Made by a program: the position numbers and the translations under genes
The notes under the pieces: generated by a model
What the model was told of the DNA's origin: nothing
Databases searched by the model: none
What the model saw: only the letters and a program-made list of their open reading frames with translations
Shown here: in pieces, positions 16,638 through 25,566 of the stretch
Layout of the letters: each line of letters begins with the position of its first letter
How positions within the stretch are numbered: position 1 is the stretch's first letter
Source of the DNA: Kytococcus sedentarius DSM 20547
GTDB taxonomy: Bacteria; Actinomycetota; Actinomycetes; Actinomycetales; Dermatophilaceae
Direction of reading: 5' to 3'
Length of the DNA: 64,000 nucleotides
NCBI RefSeq assembly: GCF_000023925.1
Contig: NC_013169.1
Coordinates: 682,001 to 746,000, forward strand

Positions 16638-19600
16638 GTGCCCGATGCCGTGACCCCCCGCTCCGAGAACAACTCCACCCCCGCCGCGTCCCCCGGTGGG
16701 ACGGCCCGCGACACGGCGGACCTGCCGCCGCTCTCCGGCCTGCTCGACCAGGTGCGTGAGGAGCCCTCCCTGGCGCGGATGCTGCAGATCCACCAGCGCG
16801 GGGACCTCGACGTGGACCTCACGGCCGTCCCGGGCGTGCGGCCCTGGGCCGCCGCCGTTCTCGCGCGCGAGCTCGAGCCGGCCGGGGGCGTCGTCCTGCT
16901 CGCGACCGCCACCGGGCGGGAGGCCGAGGACCTCGCGGCCAGCCTGCGTTCGCTGCTCCCGCCGCAGAGCGTGGCGGTCTTCCCCAGCTGGGAGACCCTG
17001 CCGCACGAGCGGTTGAGCCCGCGCAGCGACACCGTCGGCCAGCGGCTGGCGGTCCTGCGCCGGCTCGCACACCCGGGCCAGGCCGACCACGACGGGCCAC
17101 TGCGGGTGGTCGTCTCCGCGGTGCGCTCACTGCTGCAGCCCCTGCCCGCGGGCCTGGGGGACCTCGTGCCGGTGTCCGTCCAGGCCGGCGAGACCCGGGA
17201 CCCGGAGGAGTTCATCGAGGCCCTGGTAGCGGCGGCCTACGCCCGGACCGACCTCGTCGAGAAGCGTGGGGAGTTCGCCGTCCGGGGCGGCATCGTCGAC
17301 GTCTTCCCGCCCACCGAGGACCACCCCCTGCGCGTGGAGTTCTGGGGGGACGAGGTGGAGGAGGTGCGGTGGTTCCGGGTGGCAGACCAGCGCTCCCTGG
17401 AGATCGCCCCCGGCGGCCTGTGGGCGCCGCCCTGCCGGGAGTTGCTCCTCACCGAGGAGGTGCAGCAGCGGGCCGCGGGGCTCGCAGACGAGCTGCCCGG
17501 GGTGGCCGACATGCTCGCGTCGATTGCTGCGGGCGTGGCGGTCGAGGGCATGGAGTCGCTCACCCCGGTGCTGGTTGACGGCATGGAGACCCTGCTGGAC
17601 GTGCTGCCCGACGGGTCGCGCCTGCTGGTGAGCGACCCCGAGCGCCTCCGGCGCCGTGCCGCCGACCTCGTGAGCACCTCCCAGGAGTTCCTCACCGCCG
17701 GGTGGTCCTCGGCAGCCGCGGGCGGCCAGGTGCCGGTGGACCTCGTCAGCGCCCTGGGCGAGGGCGCCTACCGCGAGCTCTCCGAGGTCCGCAGCCACGC
17801 CCTGGAGACGGGTATCGGGTGGTGGGCGCTGTCCCCCTTCGCCCCGGACCTGGACACGCTGGACGACGACGCCACGCACCTGCGCCTGGACGCCGTCGAG
17901 ATGCCCCAGTACCGCGGAGAGCCCGAGAAGGCGATCGACGACGTGCGCGCCGCGCTGGCCGCGGGGCGGCGCGTGGTCCTGCTCACCGACGGCCCGGGCC
18001 TGGCCAAGCGCCTCGTGGAGGTCCTCGGCGAGCACGAGGTGGGGGCCCGCGTGGTGGCGGCACCCCAGTCCGAGGCCCCCGGGCCGGTGGCCGAGATCTG
18101 CACGGCCTCCTGGGGGCCGGGAGTCGGCCTGCCCGGGGTGGGCGCCGGGCTCACGATCGTCTCCGAGCAGGACCTGACCGGGCAGGCGGTCAAGGGCTCC
18201 ACCAAGGACATGCGGCGCATGCCCTCCCGGCGCCGCAAGATGGTGGACCCGCTGCAGCTCAACCCGGGCGACTTCATCGTCCACGAGCAGCATGGGGTGG
18301 GGCGCTTCATCGAGATGGTGCAGCGCACCGTCGGTGGTGCCACCCGCGAGTACCTGGTGCTGGAGTACGCATCCTCCAAGCGGGGGCAGCCCGCGGACCG
18401 GTTGTTCGTGCCGACCGACCAGCTCGACCAGATCACCCGCTACGTGGGCGGCGAGGCCCCGAGTCTCAACCGGCTCGGGGGCGCCGACTGGTCGAAGACA
18501 AAGTCCAAGGCGCGCAAGCACGTCAAGCAGATCGCCAACGAGCTCATCCAGCTGTACTCGGCCCGGATGGCGACCCAGGGGCACGCCTTCGCGCCGGACT
18601 CCCCGTGGCAGCGGGAGCTGGAGGACACGTTCGCCTACATCGAGACCACCGACCAGCTCTCCAGCATCGAGGAGGTGAAGGCGGACATGGAGAAGTCGGT
18701 GCCCATGGACCGCCTCATCTGCGGTGACGTCGGCTACGGCAAGACGGAGATCGCCGTCCGCGCGGCCTTCAAGGCGATCCAGGACTCCAAGCAGGTGGCG
18801 GTCCTGGTGCCCACGACCCTGCTGGTCCAGCAGCACCTCCAGACCTTCACCGAGCGCTACGCCCAGTTCCCGGTGACGGTGCGGGCGCTCTCCCGGTTCA
18901 GCTCGGACGCGGACGCGAAGGCCACCATCGAGGGGCTGCGCGACGGGTCGGTCGACCTCGTCATCGGCACCCACCGCCTGCTCTCCTCGTCGGTGCGCTT
19001 CAAGGACCTCGGGCTGGTCATCATCGACGAGGAGCAGCGCTTCGGGGTGGAGCACAAGGAGCAGCTCAAGACGCTGCGCACCGCGGTCGACGTGCTGGCC
19101 ATGTCGGCCACCCCCATCCCGCGCACGCTCGAGATGGCGGTCACGGGCATCCGCGAGATGTCCACCCTCGCCACCCCGCCGGAGGAGCGCCACCCGGTGC
19201 TCACCTACGTCGGTGCCTACGAAGAGAAGCAGATCGCCGCGGCTATCCACCGCGAGCTGCTCCGTGAGGGGCAGGTGTTCTACGTGCACAACAAGGTCGC
19301 CACCATCGACAAGGTCGCCTCGCGCCTGCGCGAGCTCGTGCCCGAGGCGCGCATCGAGGTCGCCCACGGGCAGATGGGGGAGCACCGCCTCGAGCAGGTG
19401 GTCACCGACTTCTGGGAGCGCAAGTTCGACGTGCTGGTCTCGACCACCATCGTCGAGACCGGACTGGACATCGCGAACGCGAACACCCTGATCCTGGACC
19501 GGGCGGACACCTTCGGGCTGTCCCAGCTGCACCAGCTCCGGGGCCGGGTCGGGCGAGGCCGGGAACGCGCCTACGCCTACTTCCTGTACCCGCCGGAGAA

Positions 19601-20324
19601 GCCGCTCACCGAGACCGCGCACGACCGACTGCGCACCATCGCCAGCCACACCGACCTGGGTGCCGGCATGCAGGTGGCCATGAAGGACCTCGAGATCCGC
19701 GGGGCCGGCAACCTGCTCGGCGGCGAGCAGTCCGGCCACATCGCCGGGGTCGGGTTCGACCTGTACGTCCGCATGGTCGGGGAGGCCGTCGCCCGCGCCA
19801 AGGACGGCACCGACGGCGACGCAGAGCCGGTGGAAGTCAAGGTGGAGCTCCCCGTGGACGCGCACCTGCCGCACGACTACGTGCCCGGGGAGCGGCTGCG
19901 CCTGGAGGTCTACAAGAAGCTCGCCGCCGTCAAGGACGATGCGGAGCTGGCCGACATCATCGCTGAGGTCACCGACCGGTACGGCACGCCGCCGCAACCG
20001 GTGCGGGCGCTGTTCGAGGTGGCGCGGCTGCGCACCCTGGCCCGGCGGGCCGGGGTCAGTGACATCTCCGCGATGGGCTCCAAGATACGGTTCGCGCCGA
20101 TGGAGCTGCGCGAGAGCCAGGAGATGCGCCTGCTGCGGCTCTACCCGGGAACCGTCGTCAAGCCCGCCCTGGGTGCCGTCCTGGTACCGGTGCCCAAGAC
20201 CGCGAAGGTGGGCGGGCAGCCGCTGCGCGACGCCGAGGTCCTGGAGTGGGCCGCCCAGCTGCTGCGCGCGGTGCTGCTGGACGACATCGCGGCCGCCGGC
20301 GCCGCGGTGGGGGCCGGGGCGTGA
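16638..20324 (+). CDS. mfd: transcription-repair coupling factor Mfd
   Basis: A 1228-residue protein if started at GTG 16638 (GTG 16650 is possible). It displaces RNA polymerase stalled at lesions and recruits the UvrA excision machinery. Domains in order: UvrB-like N-terminal region (to about 450), RNA polymerase interaction domain (near 530-610, NPGDFIVHEQHGVGRFIEM), then the translocase core with Walker A GDVGYGKTEIA, DEEQRFGVEHKEQ, SATPIPRTLEMA and LRGRVGRGRERAYAY, and the C-terminal TRCF domain. Length and order match the family. The open frame reaching back to 13527 is antisense to the TPM gene and is not part of Mfd. It overlaps mazG by 4 nt. Confidence 0.95.
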   Translation: MPDAVTPRSENNSTPAASPGGTARDTADLPPLSGLLDQVREEPSLARMLQIHQRGDLDVDLTAVPGVRPWAAAVLARELEPAGGVVLLATATGREAEDLAASLRSLLPPQSVAVFPSWETLPHERLSPRSDTVGQRLAVLRRLAHPGQADHDGPLRVVVSAVRSLLQPLPAGLGDLVPVSVQAGETRDPEEFIEALVAAAYARTDLVEKRGEFAVRGGIVDVFPPTEDHPLRVEFWGDEVEEVRWFRVADQRSLEIAPGGLWAPPCRELLLTEEVQQRAAGLADELPGVADMLASIAAGVAVEGMESLTPVLVDGMETLLDVLPDGSRLLVSDPERLRRRAADLVSTSQEFLTAGWSSAAAGGQVPVDLVSALGEGAYRELSEVRSHALETGIGWWALSPFAPDLDTLDDDATHLRLDAVEMPQYRGEPEKAIDDVRAALAAGRRVVLLTDGPGLAKRLVEVLGEHEVGARVVAAPQSEAPGPVAEICTASWGPGVGLPGVGAGLTIVSEQDLTGQAVKGSTKDMRRMPSRRRKMVDPLQLNPGDFIVHEQHGVGRFIEMVQRTVGGATREYLVLEYASSKRGQPADRLFVPTDQLDQITRYVGGEAPSLNRLGGADWSKTKSKARKHVKQIANELIQLYSARMATQGHAFAPDSPWQRELEDTFAYIETTDQLSSIEEVKADMEKSVPMDRLICGDVGYGKTEIAVRAAFKAIQDSKQVAVLVPTTLLVQQHLQTFTERYAQFPVTVRALSRFSSDADAKATIEGLRDGSVDLVIGTHRLLSSSVRFKDLGLVIIDEEQRFGVEHKEQLKTLRTAVDVLAMSATPIPRTLEMAVTGIREMSTLATPPEERHPVLTYVGAYEEKQIAAAIHRELLREGQVFYVHNKVATIDKVASRLRELVPEARIEVAHGQMGEHRLEQVVTDFWERKFDVLVSTTIVETGLDIANANTLILDRADTFGLSQLHQLRGRVGRGRERAYAYFLYPPEKPLTETAHDRLRTIASHTDLGAGMQVAMKDLEIRGAGNLLGGEQSGHIAGVGFDLYVRMVGEAVARAKDGTDGDAEPVEVKVELPVDAHLPHDYVPGERLRLEVYKKLAAVKDDAELADIIAEVTDRYGTPPQPVRALFEVARLRTLARRAGVSDISAMGSKIRFAPMELRESQEMRLLRLYPGTVVKPALGAVLVPVPKTAKVGGQPLRDAEVLEWAAQLLRAVLLDDIAAAGAAVGAGA

Positions 20325-20755
20325 CCGGCGAGGAGCGCCCCGGGGCGTCCCTGGCGCGTGTGGTGGAGCTCATGGCGCACCTGCGCGGCGCCGAGGGCTG
20401 CGCCTGGACGCGGGAGCAGACCCACGCCTCGCTCGCCCCCTTCGTGCTGGAGGAGGCCGAGGAGGTGCACGAGGCGATCGGCGAGGACGACCCGGCCCAT
20501 TTGGCCGAGGAGCTCGGGGACCTGCTCTGGCAGGTGGTGGTCCACGCCCAGCTCGCCGCCGAGGCGGGGGAGTTCACCATCGACGACGTGGTGGCCGAGC
20601 TGGAAGCCAAGCTGCTGCGGCGCCACCCGCACGTCTTCGATCCCGACGTGCCCAACGTCGCCACGGCGGCCGAGGTGGTGCCGCTGTGGCGGGCCGCCAA
20701 GGCCCGGGAGAAGGCTGAGCGCGCACGGCACCCAGAACCCCGGCGCCCCCAGTAG
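20321..20755 (+). CDS. mazG: MazG-family nucleoside triphosphate pyrophosphohydrolase
   Basis: GTG 20321 overlaps the mfd stop (GTGA). The 144-residue product carries one MazG domain. The metal-binding signature is clear: LEEAEEVHEAI followed by LAEELGDLLWQVVVHA, then RRHPHVF. MazG enzymes hydrolyse (d)NTPs to NMP and pyrophosphate and clean non-canonical or damaged nucleotides. In mycobacteria mazG also lies next to mfd and eno, so the order is conserved. It has a single domain, shorter than the two-domain E. coli protein. Confidence 0.92.
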   Translation: MTGEERPGASLARVVELMAHLRGAEGCAWTREQTHASLAPFVLEEAEEVHEAIGEDDPAHLAEELGDLLWQVVVHAQLAAEAGEFTIDDVVAELEAKLLRRHPHVFDPDVPNVATAAEVVPLWRAAKAREKAERARHPEPRRPQ

Positions 20756-20807
20756 GCTCGGGCGGACGGCGTGCGCAACGGCGCGCACGCCCGGACCTCC
20801 GTCCTGA

Positions 20808-22115
<1,308 letters not shown>

Positions 22116-22156
22116 GGGGCCTGTGGCGTGGGCCACTGACCACGCCGAGAGATATG

Positions 22157-22194
22157 GATCGGCCGCGGCGAACGCTCGTTCGCCGCGGCCGATC
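22157..22194 (+). terminator. terminator after eno
   Basis: A perfect 18-bp stem, GATCGGCCGCGGCGAACG (22157-22174) against 22177-22194, with a 2-nt loop. It is effectively one long palindrome, 41 nt after the stop. Confidence 0.88.
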
Positions 22195-22240
22195 GGCGTC
22201 GGGTGCGGTGCGCCTCCGCAGACCCTCCCGGTGCGTCGCG

Positions 22241-22246
22241 GACAAT
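22241..22246 (+). promoter_or_regulatory. -10 element of a probable leaderless transcript
   Basis: GACAAT ends 6 nt before ATG 22253 of the FtsB-like gene; there is no Shine-Dalgarno sequence. Confidence 0.5.
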
Positions 22247-22252
22247 GGGCGC

Positions 22253-22906
22253 ATGGCTCCCCGTTCCTCGCGACCCGCGCGGCGGGCCACCGGTACCCCG
22301 CGTCGGGGGGCGCAGGTGGCCCCCGTGCGGGGTGCCCCCTGGCGGGCCGTGCTGCTGGTGGGGGTGCTGGCGATGGCCGCGTGGATCGCGGTGCCGCCGT
22401 TCGCCGGCTGGTGGACGCAGCGCGCGGAGATCCAGCAGGTCTGGCAGGAGTCCGCCGCCGAGCAGGCGCGCACCCGCGAGCTGGTCGAGCAGCGCGAGGA
22501 GCTGCGTGACGACGCCCACGTGCGTGACCTGGCCCGGACGCGGCTGGACTACGCCGAGCCGGGGGAGAAGCGGTACCACGTGCTGATCCAGGGTGAGAAC
22601 GCCGCTGCCGAGCGCCCCGGTGGGCAGGACCAGGACGGCACCCCCTGGTACCAGGAGCTCTGGGGGTCGGTGGAGCAGTCCGCGGCCGGTGTGGCCGACG
22701 ACTCCGAGACCGTGAACGCCCCGGCGGACGAGGGCGACTCCTCCGAGGGGGCGCCTGCCGGCGAGGAGCCGGTGCAGGAGAAGACTGAGCCCGTACCTGC
22801 GGGTGTACCGGAACTCATCACCGAGGACGGCTTCGACCCGGCGGACATCCCCGCCGAGGACCTGAGTGCTGGCGAGGACGAGCCGGCTGCCGAAGGAGAG
22901 CAGTGA
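22253..22906 (+). CDS. FtsB/DivIC-like septum formation initiator
   Basis: A 217-residue bitopic membrane protein. A basic N-terminus of about 30 residues precedes one helix (AVLLVGVLAMAAWIAVPPF, about 37-55). A short coiled coil follows (EIQQVWQESAAEQARTRELV), then DDAHVRDLARTRLDYAEPGE, the conserved end of the DivIC domain. The C-terminal 110 residues are acidic and disordered. FtsB links FtsQ/FtsL and early divisome assembly. It is followed by DUF501 and ppx with a 4-nt overlap, the usual actinobacterial order after eno. Confidence 0.88.
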   Translation: MAPRSSRPARRATGTPRRGAQVAPVRGAPWRAVLLVGVLAMAAWIAVPPFAGWWTQRAEIQQVWQESAAEQARTRELVEQREELRDDAHVRDLARTRLDYAEPGEKRYHVLIQGENAAAERPGGQDQDGTPWYQELWGSVEQSAAGVADDSETVNAPADEGDSSEGAPAGEEPVQEKTEPVPAGVPELITEDGFDPADIPAEDLSAGEDEPAAEGEQ

Positions 22907-23442
22907 TCGAGCAGTTGGACTTCCCCGGCCCCGTCGAGCCCACCGAGACTGACCTGCGCACCGTCGAGGGCCAGTTGGGCCGCCTGCCGCGGGGCGTGGT
23001 CTCCGTGGCGCACCGGTGCCCGTGTGGCTGCCCCACGGTGGTGCAGACCGAGCCCCGCCTGCCGGACGGCACGCCCTTCCCGACCACCTTCTACGCCACC
23101 TGCCCCCGCCTGACCGGGGCCATCTCCACCCTGGAGACCACGGGGCTGATGGGGGAGATGACCGAGCGTCTGGCCACCGACACCGAGTTGGCCGCCGCGT
23201 ACACGGCGGCGCACGAGCACTATCTGGCCGCGCGCCGCGCCCTGGGCGTGGTGGAGGAGATCGACCACGTGAGCGCCGGCGGCATGCCCACGCGCGTGAA
23301 GTGCCTGCACGTGCTCGTGGCCCACTCCTTGGCAGCGGGCCCGGGTGTGAACCCGCTGGGGGACGAGGCGTTGGAGATGCTGGAGCCCTGGTGGCACGCC
23401 GGGTGCTGCGCGGACGCGATCGCGGCGCGGGAGCAGGCGTGA
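22903..23442 (+). CDS. DUF501-domain protein
   Basis: GTG 22903 overlaps the previous stop by 4 nt. The 179-residue product matches DUF501 proteins of Actinobacteria. The conserved Cys-rich start, VSVAHRCPCGCPTVVQTEPR (residues 35-54), is visible, followed by FYATCPRLTGAISTLE and, near the C-terminus, GVNPLGDEALEMLEPWW and a Cys pair. The spaced cysteines suggest metal binding, but no reaction is established. Position between an FtsB-like gene and ppx is conserved across the phylum. Function unknown. Confidence 0.88.
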   Translation: MIEQLDFPGPVEPTETDLRTVEGQLGRLPRGVVSVAHRCPCGCPTVVQTEPRLPDGTPFPTTFYATCPRLTGAISTLETTGLMGEMTERLATDTELAAAYTAAHEHYLAARRALGVVEEIDHVSAGGMPTRVKCLHVLVAHSLAAGPGVNPLGDEALEMLEPWWHAGCCADAIAAREQA

Positions 23443-24425
23443 CCGACGCCTCGGTGCGGGTGGCCGCCATCGACTGCGGCACGAACTCGATCCGGCTGCT
23501 CGTGCTGGACGCCGCGCTCGAGGACGGCCGGGCCGTGGGCCGGGCAGCGCTCCACCGGGAGAACCGCATCGTGCGCCTGGGGCAGGGCGTCGACGCCACG
23601 GGACGGATCGCGCCCGAGGCCATGGAGCGCACCGTGGCCGCCTCCCGGGACTACGCAGCCCTGTGCGCCGCGCACGAGGTGCAGGAGGTCCGCTTCGTGG
23701 CCACCTCCGCGTCGAGGGACGCCGCGAACGCCTCCGAGTTCACCGCAGCCGTGGCCGAGGCCTTCGCGGCACAGGGGTTCACCGTGACGCCGGAGGTGAT
23801 CTCGGGGGAGGAGGAGGCCCACCTGTCCTTCCTCGGCGCCACCGGTCCGCTGCGGGCGCGTGGCGTGCCCGGCCCCTTCCTGGTGGTGGACCTCGGGGGA
23901 GGGTCGACCGAGTTCGTGCTGGGCGACCGCGAGGTGGCCGCGGCCCGGTCGGTGGACCTCGGCAGCGTCCGGCTCACCGAGCGGCACCTGCACTCCGACC
24001 CGCCCTCCCCGGAGGAGGTCCTGGCGGCCTCGACCGACATCGATGCGGGGATCGACCTCGCGGCACAGGTGGTCGACCTCGCGTCGGTCACCACCCTGGT
24101 CGGCGTGGCGGGGACGATCACCACCACCATGGCCCACGCGCTCGGGCTGCCGGCCTACGACCGCGCGCGTCTCGACGGGGCCGAGCTGCCGACCGAGGAC
24201 GTTCGCGTCGCCGCACGCGACCTGACCCTGCGCACCCGCGCCCAGCGCGGCGAGCTGCCGTTCATGCACCCGGGGCGCGTGGACGTCATCGGGGCCGGTG
24301 CGCTGCTGTGGCACCGCATCATCGAACGGGTGGAGCAGGCCAGCGGGATCACGGCCGTGACGGTCAGCGAGTCCGACATCCTGGACGGCACCGCGCTCGA
24401 CCTCGCCGGGCGCCACCTATCCTGA
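23439..24425 (+). CDS. ppx: Ppx/GppA phosphatase (exopolyphosphatase-type)
   Basis: GTG 23439 overlaps the DUF501 stop by 4 nt. A 328-residue ASKHA-fold enzyme of the short actinobacterial type. The phosphate-1 motif is AAIDCGTNSIRLLV at the N-terminus, the phosphate-2 motif VVDLGGGSTEFVLG near 150, and the adenosine-like motif VGVAGTITTTMAH near 225. Such enzymes degrade polyphosphate or convert pppGpp to ppGpp; the two roles cannot be separated here. Together with pst, phoH2 and a 5'-nucleotidase it belongs to the phosphate theme of the window. Confidence 0.9.
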   Translation: MTDASVRVAAIDCGTNSIRLLVLDAALEDGRAVGRAALHRENRIVRLGQGVDATGRIAPEAMERTVAASRDYAALCAAHEVQEVRFVATSASRDAANASEFTAAVAEAFAAQGFTVTPEVISGEEEAHLSFLGATGPLRARGVPGPFLVVDLGGGSTEFVLGDREVAAARSVDLGSVRLTERHLHSDPPSPEEVLAASTDIDAGIDLAAQVVDLASVTTLVGVAGTITTTMAHALGLPAYDRARLDGAELPTEDVRVAARDLTLRTRAQRGELPFMHPGRVDVIGAGALLWHRIIERVEQASGITAVTVSESDILDGTALDLAGRHLS

Positions 24426-24429
24426 GGGG

Positions 24430-24504
24430 GCCCTCGTGGCCCAACTGGCAGAGGCAGGCCACTTAAAATGGCTCCCGGTGCGGGTTCGAGTCCCGTCGAG
24501 GGCA
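24430..24504 (+). tRNA. tRNA with UAA anticodon (tRNA-Leu by anticodon)
   Basis: A 75-nt cloverleaf. Acceptor GCCCTCG / CGAGGGC (24430-24436, 24497-24503), discriminator A24504, short D arm with GG, anticodon stem GGCCA/TGGCT around CTTAAAA with anticodon TAA at 24464-24466, and T arm GCGGG TTCGAGT CCCGT. CCA is not encoded. The variable region is only 6 nt (24474-24479), whereas leucine tRNAs normally carry a long variable arm, so charging identity deserves checking. It lies 4 nt after ppx. Confidence 0.88.
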
Positions 24505-24506
24505 CG

Positions 24507-24540
24507 GATTCCACCTGTGGGTGGAGTTTCTGGTGGAATC
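24507..24540 (+). terminator. hairpin after the tRNA gene
   Basis: GATTCCACC (24507-24515) pairs with GGTGGAATC (24532-24540) around a 16-nt loop. It is placed to end the ppx-tRNA transcript or shape tRNA processing. Confidence 0.5.
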
Positions 24541-24637
24541 GCGGGCACAGGCGCCGTGTTCCACCCAATAGACGCACGCGTGGGCCCCGGCACACCGCGA
24601 CCGCGAACGACCTGACGTCCCCGAGAAGGAGACCCCC

Positions 24638-25471
24638 GTGGCTTTCAACCCCGCCATCGACCGCATCGACAAGGAGAGTTCGTCCGGCCAGCCCCGGTAC
24701 GGCCAGTACGCGGACTTCAACACCGCCGGCCAGGCCGGTGCGCAGTACCAGCAGCACGCTCAGCTGGAGCAGGCCTACCAGGCCCCGTCGATGGACACCG
24801 GCCGGACCGGGCGCCTGAGCCTGGACGACGTGTTCGTCAAGACGGCCATCCTCATCGGGCTCATGCTCGTGACTGCCGTCGGCACCTGGTTCGTGGTCGA
24901 GGAGCTTCCGGCCGCTGCCTCCCCGATCTGGCTGGTCGGCATGTTCGGCTCGCTGGCCCTGAGCTTCGCGATCGGCTTCTCCAAGAAGGTCAACGTCCCG
25001 CTCATCCTCGTGCACGCCGTGCTGCAGGGTGGCTTCGTCGGCGCGATCTCGAAGGCCTTCGAGACGTCCATGCCCGGCATCATCATGGCCGCCCTGACCG
25101 CCACCATCGGCACCTTCGTGATGATGCTCGTCGGCTGGAAGATGGGCCTGGTCAAGGTCACCAGCCGCTCCATGCGCATCTTCTCGATGATGGCGATGGG
25201 CTACCTGGCCTTCCTGCTCATCAACCTGGGGCTGTCCTGGTTCGGCGTCTTCAACGCCTACGACACGCCCCTCGGCTGGCTGATCGGCCTGTTCGGTGTC
25301 GCCATGGCCTCCTACTCGCTGGCCATCGACTTCGAGTCCATCCAGCGCGGCATCGCCGCCCAGCTGCCGGAGAAGTACTCCTGGCTCATGGGCCACGGCC
25401 TGCTCGCCTCGCTGGTGTGGCTGTACATCGAGTTCCTGCGCCTCATCGCCATCCTGCGCTCCGGCGACTGA
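24638..25471 (+). CDS. Bax inhibitor-1 / YccA-family membrane protein
   Basis: GTG 24638 preceded by GAAGGAGA. A 277-residue protein: a hydrophilic N-terminal 65 residues rich in Gln and Tyr (QYQQHAQLEQAYQAP), then seven hydrophobic segments from about residue 70. The final helix ends near LWLYIEFLRLIAILRSGD-like sequence, seen as SLVWLYIEFLRLIAIL, typical of the Bax inhibitor-1/YbhL/YccA superfamily. Relatives form Ca2+ leak channels or interact with membrane proteases, but the role in Actinobacteria is unknown. Single gene between a tRNA and a bidirectional terminator. Confidence 0.87.
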   Translation: MAFNPAIDRIDKESSSGQPRYGQYADFNTAGQAGAQYQQHAQLEQAYQAPSMDTGRTGRLSLDDVFVKTAILIGLMLVTAVGTWFVVEELPAAASPIWLVGMFGSLALSFAIGFSKKVNVPLILVHAVLQGGFVGAISKAFETSMPGIIMAALTATIGTFVMMLVGWKMGLVKVTSRSMRIFSMMAMGYLAFLLINLGLSWFGVFNAYDTPLGWLIGLFGVAMASYSLAIDFESIQRGIAAQLPEKYSWLMGHGLLASLVWLYIEFLRLIAILRSGD

Positions 25472-25500
25472 CACGGCAGCCGGTCGACACCGACCGGTGA

Positions 25501-25552
25501 CCGCACACGCCACAGGCCCCCACCACGCGGTGGGGGCCTGTTGCGTGTGCGG
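25501..25552. terminator. bidirectional terminator
   Basis: A 24-nt arm (25501-25524) pairs with 25529-25552 with a single mismatch and a 4-nt loop ACGC, between convergent genes. The core AGGCCCCCACCACGCGGTGG equals that at 50340. Confidence 0.9.
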
Positions 25553-25566
25553 TGCGGGCCGGTGCG

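Noticed and set aside
17127-19997. Long minus-strand open frame across mfd
   Set aside because: Typical shadow of a GC-rich gene; rich in Arg, Gly, His, Val and Leu without domain motifs.
24505-24637. Integrated element at the tRNA 3' end
   Set aside because: No integrase, no repeated tRNA end and ordinary neighbours; only a hairpin is present.
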